Origin: Gymnorhina tibicen
Lineage: Eukaryota; Chordata; Aves; Passeriformes; Artamidae
Assembly: GCA_013399875.1 (NCBI GenBank)
Contig: VXAZ01005475.1
Location: forward strand, 1,940,912 to 2,004,911
Reading direction: 5' to 3'
Length of the DNA: 64,000 nt
The translations under genes were made by a program, and so were the position numbers. Numbering within the stretch: the first letter of the stretch is position 1; each line of letters begins with the position of its first letter. Of this stretch, positions 1-13,849 are shown one piece after another. Below the pieces are notes generated by a model. That model was given only the letters and a program-made list of their open reading frames with translations, searched no databases and was not told the origin of the DNA.

Positions 1-1170
1 GGGAATACTCGTGATATCTGGTCTGGATTTCTGAGTCTCCAATAAATGTAGCTGAACTATGGTCTGTCTTTTTGGCAAAAATTTAGTGTTACCTAAAAAA
101 TTCCAGGTAATGAAGAGATTGCCACAACTGTTCACTTTTACGTGATTGTTGTTTAATTATTCTGACAATTAAGAAATATATATGTATTTTCTGGTTTTAA
201 TCTGGGGGCTCGAGCTTTCAGCCCTCCTACACCTTCCTTCTATTTTGCGGTCAACTGTCTACAGATGAGCTTGTGTAGTATTTGCAGCAGCCCATTTATC
301 TCAGTTGTGTTAAGTCTGGCCTTGGGAAAAGGATTTTTCTCCTCTTTGTGGATTAATCTGATTACAGCATTCATATAATAGGTTGAGACTGCCTCTTCAT
401 TTTTATGTTAAAAAAAAAAAAAAGAAAATCTATCAATCTACTCAAAGTATTTATTACTTTAGGAGTGATAAAAATCATGACATTAAGGAAAAAAGTACTT
501 TGCTTAAGTTCATTATATGCTGGAAATAGTACTTATGGTGATCTAGAGTTTAATGTTGGGAAAAATTGGCCTATTTTTGAGATCTGGTTTGCTTTGATCT
601 CTTATTTCCTGGGGATTTTCCACAGCTTCTGTGTCATGAAAGCTGCTTTGCCTCTTTGACCTTAGTAGAAGTCATACAGCAGGATGTTTCCTTGTGTTTG
701 TATAGCCTGAAGTTTCTCTTTTTTCCCCTACATTTTCTGTTATGTAATCCTTGACTACTTTTTTTCTTTAATAAGATTTTTCCAAGTATCCATTCTAAAT
801 ATCTCCTTCAAAATAATAAGAGCTGCCTTGTATTCATTCTTCTTCACTAAAATGGCACTCAGTTCTATGCACTGTCAGTGAACTAAGATTTTTGCCAGAA
901 GACACTGAGTGGTATTTGGCAGAATTCTGGCCTTTTTAAACCTTGCTGGAACATATGGAAGAACCAAATCCATGACATGTGTTTTGGGCTAATTCCTCAA
1001 ATTTTAAACCATACATTTCAGACAGTTCATTGCTTTGCTTCTCTGAATCATGCGGAAGATAATGTACATCCCCTTTTTATCTTTCATGGTGGCATATAAT
1101 GATTCTGTTGTTTTGACATGAATTTCCTGTTATTTCTTCCTCTGCGTATTTTAGAATAGCAAATTCTAGC

Positions 1171-1184
1171 GAGAGAGAGAGAGA
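1171..1184. repeat. (GA)7 dinucleotide microsatellite
   Basis: Seven perfect GA units directly followed by ATATTTG. This is a simple repeat with no evidence of function. Confidence 0.85.
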
Positions 1185-1618
1185 TATTTGGACATGCATA
1201 TGCTTTTGGAAAAATACAAATATCCTGGATGAGATAACCAAAAAGGTGATTTTGTATTCTGCTAGAAACTCTTGAAATGAAATGCAGTTTTGACCCTGAT
1301 GCTGCAGTGTTTATAGAGGCAAGATATTCCTCTGGAAAAAAAGTGCTGGTGTAGTCAAAAGTTTGTCTCTTGTCAGTGGCTTCTGTGCACACACTTTATC
1401 AAAGCTTTAAGGAGCCAAGTTATTCCTTTGTTCAGTTAGCATTTTGAAAAGAGTTCCATGTAGATACAATGGCTGTGTAGGAATGTACAGCTAAGGAAGA
1501 GGTGAAATTTTCCCCCCTCCTTTTTCATGCCTTAATTTTTGCTATCCTGAGTGGGAGTTTTTTCTTTTGCTTATGAAATAAAAGAAATCCAAATCAAACA
1601 CAGTTTCTTTGTTCTAAG

Positions 1619-1683
1619 TTCTTTCCTTTTATTTCTTTTTTCTTTTATTTTCTTTTACTTTTCCTTTTTTTCTCTTTCTTTTT
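1619..1683. repeat. Pyrimidine-rich (TTTTC)n-like tract
   Basis: About 65 bases are almost pure C and T on the + strand, interrupted by only a few A residues, with a loose TTTTC/TTTTA unit. It is a degenerate low-complexity repeat. Homopurine-homopyrimidine tracts of this kind can in principle form triplex DNA, but that is inference. Confidence 0.8.
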
Positions 1684-3689
1684 GCACTCTGTCACCCAAA
1701 TTGGGTTGAAATGTTCAGTACCATTTTATAGCAAACCCACAGTTTTGTAGCTTTTTCCATGGTGAATTACAGATCAGTTTTTGTTTCAAGGATGAGAGAC
1801 ATGGACTTGGTTAGATTGTTGTATCTGTCTTAACTTGGGTTCATTATATTCTACTCTAGAAAAAAAAATTACTTGCCAAATATTTTTATTGGCTTGTCAC
1901 CTTTACTGTTATAAAAACATTAAATTGAGAACCTATTAAAACCAGATTTTAAAATGCCTGAAAATCATGAGTATGTCTTGCAATAATGTCTATGGAGTCA
2001 TTTTAGTGAATGTCTGATTTTTCATTAAGTTTTTGTAATTTTCAAAATCAGCCTGCCTAATTTAAGAGTTCCTTAGGCACCACAAATGCTGTCTTTTACT
2101 GTTTCATGAGGGAATGGATAATTAGTCTGAAAACTGTGAAAAGTTTCAGCTAAATTTTCTCTCTAAAATGTCAGGGGAGGACATGGTAGGAAGAACTGCC
2201 CTTTGAGCAAGTTGATCAGCAGTGTCACGTGGAAGGTAATGCCATATGTCTGGCAGAAAGGCTCCAGGAGACAGGCACTAGCTCAGAATTTCAGAAGGGA
2301 AATAAGATTGTAGCAAGAAGGAAAATCTGAGCCATTTGAACTGAAATAAAAGGAGAATGAACTGCAAAATTAGAAGGCATCTTTGTATTTTGGGTGGCAT
2401 ATGGGCCTGGGTACTTCCTAAAGTTGTGGTGGACTTGGCCCCATTTATAATAATTTGCCAAAACATTTGAGACATATACAGTTTAGTAAAACTGAATCTT
2501 TGTATAAAGTATGCAAAGTTTGATTTGCAATACTCTCCTGAGGAGCACTTTGTGATGAGGGTCATGATTAAATGGAATATCCTTGTCCAGCAGAGGTATT
2601 AGCAGTGGTTTTTTCTTCCTTCCTGCCACAGAGCTATCTCTAGGCCTCCAGTGACTTTGCTTCTTTTCTTCATTTTTCACCCTTTTGCATTGGTGAAATC
2701 AAGATTAAATAACCCAAGATTAAACAAGAGGAAAACCAAAATTGAGTATACGTTTGAGAAACTTTTTTAAAGTTAAAAATAAAACCAATTTGCATACATG
2801 CACATACATATCTGCAATCTCTTGCTGAAATACAAATTAAAGAAACACAGCCATATTCATGAATGTAAGCCACATTCACTCAATTTGACATTGATAGGAG
2901 CCCAGACACAACCAAAAGACCAGTAGACCTGACTGCCATAAACTAACAGTTCCACTTGTGCTCGGATCTGCCAAGAACTGCAGAGTACAGCAAGGACCAG
3001 CCTTTATTAATGGTACCCTACATCACTTTATAAAACTGTTGCAATTGAATCTCAACGTAGTAGTCTCATCAAATTATTTTTCTCTCCTTGACGTGATCTG
3101 GTAGGAGAAATTCAAAGGGATTTTTAAGTTTCCTCAAAAAGATTTAGTTGCACAGTTTCCACTAATTAACTTACTTTGCTAAAATTGCCACTTAAATTTT
3201 AAAAGAATTAAATATACAAATAACTTTTTCAGAATCAAAGACTTTTTTTAAATGAATGCATTTTTAAAAGTGTTTGTCTTTTTATTTGGACTGACTTTTG
3301 CTTTATTTCATTAAATACAATTTTTGTTTGCTTTCTGTGTATATTGGTAGGTTTTCTGTTGAAGGAAAGACTATAGTAACATTGTATGAAAAGAAAAGTA
3401 GTTAATGGATTTTTTTTCCCCATTCTGGTCTGAAATATTGTAGAAAAGTTACAGTGTGAGATGTGATAAAATCAGTACCCAAGGATTTAGACTATTCAAA
3501 AACATGATCAGTGACAGAACAAAATTTGACTTAACTTACTGAGGTGTTGCCCACAAGAAAGATTTTAGGGCAGCTTCCCAAGTTACAAAAGCAACAACCC
3601 TAATGCTTCCTGCTGCCAAAGGCCACTCCCATACACATACTCCCTTGTCATCCAAATCTCTCCTGAGCCAGAATACATGCTGTTACCAA

Positions 3690-3890
3690 AACACCATGTG
3701 CCGGGAAAAGCTTTCTAATTGCTTTGAAGATGAAGTACTGGAACAGGTTGCTTAACAAAACTGTATAATCCCCTTCATGGGAGATGGTGAAGAAATGCTC
3801 AGCCAGTGAGCTGATGTGTGTGGCCCCTATATTTAATCCACCTCTGTGCTTGGTGGTTGACTGGATGTCCTCTGGAGAGCCATTCTTAGG
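3690..3890 (+). mobile_element. Decayed CR1 LINE 3' remnant
   Basis: The stretch follows the order of CR1 3' landmarks. A degraded 'aagctttctaattgctttgaagatgaagtactgg' part (3704-3742) matches the place where CR1 has 'aagaacttctttactgtgagg...gcactgg'. It is followed by 'tggaacaggttgc' (from about 3740) and then, at the expected spacing of about 140 bases, by 'ttgactggatgtcctctgga', which corresponds to CR1 'ttggactagatgacctc'. The terminal octamer repeat is not recognisable. The copy looks much older than the others in the window. The call rests on pattern memory and needs a repeat-library search. Confidence 0.5.
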
Positions 3891-4306
3891 CAAATTTATA
3901 GGATTTTTGTGATGGTAAACAGAGTAGTATATAACTGGCATTGATATTCCTTATATTATTAGTGCTAGAAGGACTGAACCAGTACTAGGATAAAGCGGAA
4001 AATTTCCCCAAAGCCCTCGGCACAGACCCGGTTTGATTATTGTAAATCAATAAACATTTCAGTTAAGCTACACACAGCTCTGTGGTCCTTAAATACAGAC
4101 AGTGCAGGAAGTGGAATTGTCCTTCTAGTTAGAGAAAGTAATTTCAATCCTTTTTTTGTCTAGATAAAAATGCAGATAACCCATCAATAGGTTTTGCCAC
4201 CAGTCATGTCAAGCCAGATGAGGTCATATGACCTGCAGTCATACCATAACAAATATTCCAGATACCTCTGTGCTACTTCTGAGCTGATATCCGTGGAGAT
4301 TTTTTA

Positions 4307-4330
4307 TCACTGAGGGCATCACTGAGGGCA
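4307..4330. repeat. 12-bp perfect tandem duplication
   Basis: The unit TCACTGAGGGCA occurs twice head to tail. It is probably a replication-slippage duplication and has no coding context. Confidence 0.9.
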
Positions 4331-5449
4331 GAAAACATATCAAAGAGAGGAAATTAACTGTGCCTTTGAGTCAAAATATACTGTAAGGACCATCCATAAG
4401 CAATAACACTGAAGGATAAATTTGTCTTTCTGTGTTTCATAATGTCATTCTAAGTGCCTGCATAGGCAACCATTTTAAATATTGGGGTGTGAACAGAAAG
4501 AATTAAATGGATAAAGAAGAACCACAAGTTGAAAAGCACTTACTTGATTGACTTTTTTTTTAATTGCTTTTTTCCTGCTAAACACACAAAAGCTGTTCCC
4601 AAAAATGTTTCTGTTTTTAATACATAAATACTTTTTGAAGTGCTTTAATGAAGTTTGCCTGTAATCTGATGTCCTTCAGGCACATAAATTATAAAATACA
4701 TTTATGCCCTTCTGCTGTAGTATTCTGGAGCTGAAGTACCCTAAAGAAATCTTAAAGGTTTGACAGATTGTTTAAATGCAAAGAACTCATGTTGTTAAGT
4801 TTGCCCAAGTATAGATATTCCATTCTCTACCTTATTACTTGTTGAATTTCTGAGAACGAAATTTGGATTTTCATATATTGTTACTATGTGGCTAGCAGTT
4901 GATGGTCAAAGACATTAGGTATTGGATGGGAAGCACTTTGGGAACAATTTTCTGTATGAATTAAGAGAAGAACAGGAGATGATTCAATTTGTGTATAGGT
5001 TTCTTGTGTTTCACATAAAATTGTTAATCATCAACGAAGGATGGGAGGTTGTTGCAAGACTATGCATTTGAGCTCACAGTTTGAGCATCAGGACCAGTTA
5101 TCTACTTGCCAAAAACTATGTTTAAATTTGTGGGTATGTACAAAAGTTGTTGAGACTTGAGACTGATTTTATACTCTCTGAGACTATTTTTTCCTCCACA
5201 GGAAATTTGCAATGGTGCAATTCTCTTATCCCACTACAGTTTTATCTAATGGTATTCACCACTTGAATAGTCCCATATAAAGAAGAATAAAATAGTAACA
5301 CTGTGGGTTTATTGCTGTTTGGGCTTAGGTTTGTGCTTAAGCGAAACAGTCTTGTGCTACCTGATTCAGAACTGTAGTTCTCAGATTATCACAGGGGTTG
5401 CAGCAAAGCCACAGTTGTGTTCAGTGCCGGTCTTCAATATGTGTTTTGT

Positions 5450-5473
5450 GTTCTGATCCTTGTTCTGATCCTA
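5450..5473. repeat. 12-bp tandem duplication (one mismatch)
   Basis: The unit GTTCTGATCCTT is followed directly by GTTCTGATCCTA. This is a minor slippage duplication. Confidence 0.85.
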
Positions 5474-8400
5474 CCCATAATCAGGGTACCTGGAACTCTG
5501 CAGAAGTACTGTAGGCTAACAATTATCCAGAAAGCTGGGGGACCATCAATTTAGAGATGTACAATATCAGCTATTGACCTAAATAACTTGCAGTCTAAGT
5601 GGATGCAAGGGATCTCCTGTACGTGGCAAGTGGGACCATTTAGTTCCATCTCAGCTGGCTTTGGATGGAACATAAACACCGTCCTTACATGGGACCAGTG
5701 CACAGTCTCAGTCTCAGAACACACCTTTGATGACTGGTGGTACAGGATCCTCTTGTCCTTAGCACCAAAATTTGGGTTATCTTGAATAATTGGATTGTAA
5801 CATGAAGCTCATGGTACTGAGCATGAGATGGATTTTAGACTGGTTTTTTATTTTTGCCAATGCAAGCAAATGCAAAAGATGGAGGAAAACCCAAAAAGGA
5901 AAAAAAAATAGGAAAAAATGGAAAAAAAAAAAGAACTTCAGTGTCATTGGGACTTTTTTCAGGGGGACTCAACTTTTTTTCATTGGGACTCAACTCAGGA
6001 GATCGGGGAATTTGTCCTTGTTCTGGCTGGTCCAGGTTTAAGTCTGGCTTCTATAAAGCATGATCTGAAGCCATATGTTCCATTCTTCACAAAAAATTGT
6101 TGGTTATTCTGGAGTTAGATTAGGCAATTTATTCTACCCTTAGGAAACTTAAACCAAAAAAAAAAGTCCTTGGGACAAAAAAGGAAAAAACCGTTTGTTT
6201 AAAAATGGATCCATTCAATTAATAGACATGATTGGCACTGCCAAGGAGCAGAGGCCTGTGGCATGGAATTGGGAGTGATGTTGGGATCAGGAGGACAAAG
6301 GTGTGAATAGCCTAATTGAGTAATTCAGTGGTTTTGCCTCATTTTTTGTAACTTGAAAGTGTAACCTTGTCATACCAATCCAGTCGTCCCTAGAAGAGAC
6401 TCACAGTGTGGTCTGTGGAAGGAAACAGACATCTCAGGAGGTTGGTTAGTCTCATACTCAAAGCAGCCTCTAGTTTCTCTCTGTTAAACATAATTACAGC
6501 TGGAGCTGGCTTGCCTGGACATAGATCTGTGAAGATGCATGAGATGAATCCCTGCTTTTGTGTGTCCTAGAACAGGCCAAACCCTTTCTGCCTCTTCAGT
6601 CCTCTTTCTGGTGTGATTCCTCTCTCTCAGTACAGACCAAGTCTTAACTATGGCCTCCGCTGGTCTTCTCAAAGGCTCCCTTTCCATATTAACTTGTCTC
6701 CCCACTCCTAGTGACCCCTGCTTAACATTAAATAGATATTCCATGGGATAACTTCGGTCAAACGGTTGAAGCAGACTTAACAGTTGAAGAAGTAGGCTTC
6801 AAATTGCAGCTTCAATGGTTTTTCAGTGTTATTCTTCCACTAAGATGTCAAGCATCTTTTGCAGGAAGGGCAGCTGTCTGGCAAGGAATTTGATAGGTTT
6901 GCTTTGGGCAAGATTAGACATGTGTTCTAACATAATACAAAGTGTAGTTCATAATTTCATAGAGACGTGTTCCTCTTTGTAACGGATACAACAGACAGAT
7001 GGGGGAGCACAAGTTTCAAGAGAGACAATTATGATTCATTTGCGAAACAGGCGTGTTGCACAACAGCTGCTTGCCAACATCAGCTACTCTTTTGCCCTAC
7101 AGCTGTGCAAATCTATTTTAAAATTTTTAAATTGTTTTAGAGAAAAGTTTTTTTTATGATCTAATATGTTTTAAATGCTTTTCATAAATAAAACATCTGG
7201 AATGTTTTGATATGAATCACTTTCATAATTAAGGGTAAAATATTTGGAAGAAATGTGGCAAAGATATGCTTTTCAGTACTTCTTTAATGTATTTAGTAAC
7301 TGAAATTTATCACTACCTGATTTAAAATGTAACCTAAACAGGTCAGCTTGAAAGAAGAATTTGGAAAGAGAACTAAGTAATTTACAGCCAAGAAGCAGGA
7401 CTACTTTTAAAAGTAAAGAAGGAATAATTTGCTGCTTGTAATTTTCAGTCTGGAATTTAGATTTTCTTCATATATTTTATCTAGTTTTTGTTGTAACATC
7501 TCTTTTGTTGCCACCTGTCTCCTCACATTTTTGTAAATTCTCTCTGTCAAGTCCCAGTCCAGATCTAAATCTATGATGGTTGTATGTCTTCAAAGTTAGA
7601 GGAATATCTAAATCAATTTCCTAATAAAGTCACTATTGCCTGAAATATAACAGCCTGTGCTTTTACAGTTATTTATTAAGTGCTCAATAGATACTTTATT
7701 GCTCAGTGGGTAACAACCAAACATAAACTCTGCTGTTGTACTTGTAAGTAGAAAGTTTATTCCTCCTATGTCAATTTTTCTGGCTTTCTTAGAGAACCGA
7801 CTGACATCTATACATTAGGCTAGTAGCTTTTAATTGTTTCAGAACCTTCCTGGAAATGTGGGATGATTTAATATTTCATGTGGTTTTCTTTCCTGCTTTT
7901 GTGCTTCAAAGGATGGTGAACAAATTAGCAAAAACCTCAGAGCCAGCTACTGTCCGAAATCTGCACAACTCCCACCAGCTTCAACTTGCAAGCTCTGCTT
8001 AATGACTTGAATGGATATGACTTTATAGTCTGTATGTGATGATTGAACTCATGATGGTGATGAGAAATGAGTATGTGCTAGAGCTGCAGGATCAAACCCT
8101 TAGGAAGTACATTACCCTAATGTACAGCTGAAGGCTTCTTGTATGACCTAGCTTATTTCACTACAATTGAACTCTTGTATTTTAATCTATACTGCATCAT
8201 ATTTGACTTAATGTGGGAAAGAAAATTTAAAAATTGCTCATTAACTACAGCTGTTTATGCGTACATCTAACAAACTCTATAAACACAAGATTGTTTCAAA
8301 CAGGTTCAGCTGCAAGCAGAAAAAATGTCTGGTGATTCTCAGTTCTCCTCTTTAAGAGCTTTAAGAGCTAATAAAACTTGGGTTTAGTATAGGATCTTTA

Positions 8401-8802
8401 AAGTAAAAAAATTATGGTAAGTTAGGAATTTTGTAAAAGGGGAAAAAAACCCACGTATTAATTTCAAGCTGGACCCATAATAGTTATAGGGTACATTTTC
8501 AAATCTATATAATTAAGGGCTCTAGAAGGATCAGAAGGAAGCTTAAATCATAGGATTTTTTAACTGAAATGCAGTCATGGGCTATGCATAATAATCTGGA
8601 TTTTTTCCTACATTGATCAGCTGAAGGACAGTAGAATGGGTAATGATGAAATTACTGTAGAATCCAGGTCATGACTCATAAATACCCATTACTGTAAGTA
8701 CAGGGATACAGCAGTACTGTTTTCTTTTTCAACAGATAGGTATATGAATAAAATGAACACGGGAATAATGAATATCCAGGGTCCCATAACATTTTTGACA
8801 CA

Positions 8803-8835
8803 GATAGATGCATGGATGGATGAATGGATGATGGG
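8803..8835. repeat. Degenerate (ATGG)n microsatellite
   Basis: GATAGATGCATGGATGGATG is followed by AATGGATGATGGGTGG. This is an impure tetranucleotide repeat on the GATG/ATGG theme and is likely to vary in length between individuals. Confidence 0.75.
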
Positions 8836-10026
8836 TGGTGATAGGAGACCATCTTGCTTTTCCTGCAAGTGGATACTTTCTCTGAGTATCTACTCTGTTC
8901 CATTTGAATTCTACTGACTGTAAGATCATAATCACTCACAATATTTTTCTTAGCATCATAGTTGTGGTGGTTTCCTGATTTCACAGTTCAGATCGCTTCA
9001 AACAGACTGGCATTTTAGGCAATGTTGAGGTATTACCAGCACAATCCGGATGATGCCTCTCACCCACTATATTCCCTAAGGGAGGACAGACTTCTTTGTT
9101 CTCTGTACAGATCTCGGGGTCCTGTGGTTATGATTCTTATCTTGAAACAAATAGAAAAAGGCTACTGAGGTTTGATACTGCTTTCCATTGCTATACAGTC
9201 TCATCTGTATAAAATTAATAGCTATAGGAAGGTTTCTAATAGACTTCAAAAAGACTCTGGGAGCCCTGCCTTTAGGGTCAAAACTCCAGGGCATGAGACT
9301 TGGAATTTGGAAGGCATTTGGGAATAGACATTTTGCTCTTATATCATGGCAAAAAAGCAATGGCTTCTCTCAGTGACCTCTCTCCAGAAAGGAGAAACCG
9401 ACATATTTATATGAATTCAAAATAATTTAAAAAGCATCTGAGGCTTTCGGATTCTAAATCCTTTTCTGACTTCTCAGACTAGCACTATCAATATAACATT
9501 CACAGATTTACTTCTGGGCAAAAAGTCTCAGCTTTTACATAACCCACTGACATTCAAATGATTTTTTCCAATCACAGTTGAGTTTTGACTTCAACTTGGC
9601 TGCCAGTAGAGTAAGAGAATTTGAATAAATAAATCTTTAAAACCACCCTTGATAAGTTTTTTAATCAGTTCAGAAGAGCTTCTGCTTAAGCCAAATTTGT
9701 TTCAAAGAGTTTATAGAAGTGATGCCGAATAGTTTAACCTGCCAATTTAAGCAAATCTCATAATGGTCCTAAAGTTTTATACCACCCCACTGATTTCTAC
9801 ATTTTCTTTGAACTCATTTACATAAGTGAATAATATAATCCCAGCCTCAGAGTCCTTGAGTGAGAACTATTTAGCACATGTGGCCACCGAAGTCTATGGA
9901 AAGATTTCTGTCTGTGGAAAGATTTTTGTGGAAATTGGGCTTGGTTCTTGGGTTCCCTGAGACCACTGCAATTAGGAATGGATTTTTCCTCTCCCTTTCA
10001 CTGAAATCAGTGAGAATTGCTTACTC

Positions 10027-10055
10027 AGAGACCTTTAAAGTAGAGACCTTTAAAA
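10027..10055. repeat. 15-bp tandem duplication
   Basis: The unit AGAGACCTTTAAAGT is followed directly by AGAGACCTTTAAAA. This is a small direct duplication in otherwise unique sequence. Confidence 0.8.
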
Positions 10056-12617
10056 TTCTAGCCTTTCAACAGCCTAGCTTGAAGCCATGTTTGAGGAATG
10101 GTTGTTCTGTAAGATTTTGATTTCGTTTGTACTCCGTAAATCCAGATATAAGTAGTGAGAATTTAAGGTGGCCTAAGCTGAAGTTTAAAATGAATGGATA
10201 GTCACACCCTGCTGAGGGCATGATCCAAAAGGTATGGTGCTAAGGTTTGGCTCACTTTAACTCTGTTTCCTGTTGGGAAATTCTCCTGTTTAATGTTTTT
10301 ATTTTTTTTTAAATTAAAACCAACTGTCTTTCCTCAGAGAGGGGGAAAGTGTAGGATTCTTGAAATCAAAGATCAAAGAAAAGCAATTCTCTAGTCACAG
10401 TTGGACAATGTCAGAATTTCTGAGCTCCAGGTACTTTGGTGTTATGTGAACAAACAGGGTGGGTTGAAGCCACTAGAACGCGCAAGAAGATCTCTGTGAC
10501 CCTGCTGGTTTCTGTGAAGAGCAAACAAAGGGTGATGTTATCAAGCAAAACTGTTTCAAAAAAGCCCTACTGGGATAAAATTTTAAACAGAAGTTATAAC
10601 ATAAGAAGGATTCATATTTTGTTAAATCTAGCAAATTGTTGGCATATAATATAAACAATAAATTCTTTCCTGCTGGAGGAAAACTCACTGGAATTAATTA
10701 AACTTATACCAGGGATAAAGTTTACCCAACACATAGAAAGTACACTTCATTGAAATAATTTTTATTTTTAATGAGCTCAGTGATTACAAAATAATTGTGT
10801 AACAGTTTTAAAGATACAGATTTAGTGACCTTTTTGAGCTGCCTGCTATTTGAATAATATTAGCAGTCTAAATTAATAAATAATAACAGTTCTGCAGACT
10901 TGAAAAAGAGCTGGGCAGTCATGTGTGCAGCCTGTGTCAGCAGAGAAGAATGCTTCTGTATTGTTCTAAAAGATTTTCTTTAAGGAAAAAAAAGCTCCTC
11001 TTGATACATATGTTCTCAGTAGTTACATTTTCCCTTGATTTGGAAGTAAAATATTTCCAAATATGATTTGTGTTAAAAATTCCAAGTATTGTGTCAACTT
11101 GTAGAATAGCTTAAAGGAAAGGAGAGGGGGCTAGGGTAAAGTTGAATGTTCACAAGTGTGTTGGAGGATAGAAATCTTAAGTAGTATAATATTTATGAGC
11201 AACCAAAAGGCTACATTCTGCTCTCAATTACTCTGGCATAAATCTAGAATTACTCATTGGAAGTTCAAAGTTTTTGCTGCAGATTTACACCCATATAATG
11301 AAGAACAGAGTTCAGTTATGTAAGGGTGGGAAAATCAATTTGGCCAGAATGTAACTAGCCTGGAATGCAAACTCTTAATCACAGAAGGAAACCTTTTCCA
11401 GGTCAGAAAGCAGACTGCGCATTGTGTATCCCTCTTGTATTCTTCACCTCCTCCCCCGCCATCTTTAGCTAATATATTCAAGCTAGTATAGACTCCTGCT
11501 CCTTGCATTAGCATCCCATGGCATTAGGCATTGGACTGCTTCAGCTTTATCATGTAAGGCAGAATAAAAGGGCTCAGGTGTGTTGGATTCAAGAAATTCC
11601 ATAGAAGGCTAAAAAGTAGTAGTGTCATATAAGCAAAAGTGTCTGGATTATAGTTTAAGTGAGTAAAATGTAAAGGTAAAAACATAATGGTGGGATATTG
11701 AGAAATTTCCTAATTTGAAGAGGTTTCAGAGAAGACAAGAATCTTTTGACAGGTTATCGGAGGAGATTTTTGAATAGTCTGCCAGTTACAGATCCCAGTG
11801 TTGCTCAGGTGGTTTGTACTGCAGAAAGTGTTATGCTGTGCTGTATTGGTTTCTGAAAAGAAAACAAAAATACTGCCTGCACATCTTTTTCTTATTCTGG
11901 AGAATATTCTCTCACTGGGTGCAGGGAAGGGAATGGAATGAAAAATAAAACTTTCAGAGAAAGTATAAGAAAAAATAAAGGAATAGAAAAGAATAATGTA
12001 TAGAATCTAATTATATATTTTCTAAATGGAGAGGGAGACTGTATTAGTATGTCTTGTACTTGGCCTAGAGAAGTAGCCAGAATTACGCAGTTTTGTACAA
12101 ATAGAAAATCTTCCTGGATCTATCAGGAAAGTTACTGTATTTTTGGCTGTGATGCTACATGAACGTGCAATGAAGACATTTTCTGTCTGAAGACATATCT
12201 TTCTGAAGATAATAGTTTCTGCCTTGGTCACCATTGGAGGTGTACATGCCACCAGTGACATTTTCACTAGTGGCTGTTAACTTAGTTCTTGCTGATTTAT
12301 AGCTAACAGTGTCTGTTTAGCTGGATGCTCCAGCTAAATAACCAGTTTAGTCTCCCTTCTGGTTTTGATAAAACTGTGCTTTCTTTCTAGCTCATTCTAG
12401 GGTTATTGTAGGTGGAAAAAATTATTTTGGCTTTCTGTTTTATTTTTTAATTTGTGAATGCTGATGTTGCTTTTATGGCTGCCAAATGCTTGTTACATAT
12501 GTCAGTTCTAAAAGCACAACTGATGAATGAAAGCTGGGAGAGGAGTTGTATAATTTGTCTCCCATCTAGCACTTTTCTTGGATTTGAAGGTGAGACCAGT
12601 ATATAACGATAGCTTCC

Positions 12618-12633
12618 TTTTTTTTTTTTTTTT
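12618..12633. repeat. T16 homopolymer
   Basis: An uninterrupted run of sixteen T. I could not recognise a retroelement body next to it, so it is called only a homopolymer. Confidence 0.85.
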
Positions 12634-13703
12634 AATAACATGCCACATCTGTAAGGTAATATTTCTCCCCAGTATGCAGAGAAGCAGGAAGGAATCATCT
12701 AACATCTGCAGGATTTGAAGTTATTTTTGACAGCTGTGTTCTATTGAGGGTTTCTATTTTTTTTTGGTGAAAGATAAAACAACCCAGGTGAATTGCTCAA
12801 AGGCCATTAATGTCTGTCTGACATGTTAAACATGTGTACTTATGTGTACATAAAGATACACAAAAGATAAAATCGTGCATCTACAGACAGAGTAGTGGCG
12901 AGGAACTACAGTTTGCTGACCGGAAAAGCTGCCATTTTAATGTACTCTTACATATTTGTTGGGGTGACACAAGGTATATGGTTTATGGGAGATGTTTGGT
13001 AATGAAAAACAGCAGTTCATCCTTGACACTTACTGATCAAAAACCTGGAAGGTTTAGTCTAGTGACATACAGAACCCATTTCAGCTGTTGGCCTGGAGCA
13101 CACTCTGAGCACAGCAGAATGGAGAAAGGCACAAGCTTTCAAGGCTCGCTGTAGGAAATGTTCACATATGGCCAACAGGAGATAGAGGCAGATGGTTGAG
13201 ATTTTTAGTATGTACATTAGGCCAATTTTTATTTGAAAGAAAAGAGCACCCACTTACAGCTCAACTGTATGTGGTCAAGGTTTTTCATTCATTGACACAC
13301 AAGGCCTGTTTGCTTAATATTTCACAGGTAAAGGTGAGTGACCATCTCTGCCAGAGCTCCAAGCTGGCCAAGTGCAAGACAAGAGCAGGAAAACCACTGT
13401 GAGTGTAGTGATATGCCCGGGTGAGGAAACATTGTTGAAAAATGTGGATTCTGTAGAGTGTTATCATAACTCCTCAATAAGAGCAGGCAAATGGCACAAA
13501 GAACATGGTTAAAAAGAGCACGGCTCTTTATCAAAACAAAACAAAAATCCTAGAGTGACTTCAAGGTACAATATCTGTTCTTCATGCAACAACTTGAGAT
13601 AGAAAATGAAAGTACTGGTCACAGAAAAGATCCAACATTCAGGATGGTGCCTCTGACCATTAGCAAGAGATGATGTGCAAGGGAAGTGTGCGGCAATGGG
13701 GCC

Positions 13704-13849
13704 TATAGAATCATACAATTATTTAGGTTGGAAAAGACCCTAACGATCAGACAGTCAAGCTGCAAACCGAACACTGACGTGGGGTGTAATACTTCACCAG
13801 TACATCCACTCAGCATCAGAGCACTGTAAATGTCAGATTTTCTGATGGG
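13704..13849 (-). mobile_element. CR1-Y-like LINE 3' fragment, minus strand
   Basis: The + strand reads 'tagaatcatacaattattt' and then 'aggttggaaaagaccctaa', the reverse complement of the usual CR1-Y 3' end ('...ggtcttttccaacctaaacgattctatgattcta'). The match stays clear to 'ccgaacactg' (about 13780) and becomes weak, with only scattered agreement, to about 13849. The element is therefore on the minus strand, 5'-truncated and well diverged. It lies about 7.8 kb upstream of the NAV3 start codon and is the only clearly minus-oriented CR1 I found. Confidence 0.75.

Larger units (their letters stand above)
1..3689. other. Upstream flank, no gene seen
   Basis: AT-rich non-coding sequence. It contains an A14 run (410-423), a (GA)7 microsatellite (1171-1184) and a long pyrimidine tract (1619-1683). 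All open frames are short, lie on both strands, and resemble no family I know. It is intergenic DNA 5' of NAV3, or intron of a longer NAV3 isoform; the sequence does not decide between these. Confidence 0.6.
3891..13703. other. Upstream flank, no gene seen
   Basis: About 9.8 kb of AT-rich sequence with only small features: a 12-bp tandem duplication (4307-4330), a duplicated 'gttctgatcct' unit (5450-5473), A-rich low-complexity DNA (about 5900-5940 and 6155-6190), an (ATGG)n-like stretch (8803-8835), a 15-bp duplication near 10027-10055 and a T16 run (12618-12633). No open frame here has a recognisable domain. Confidence 0.6.
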
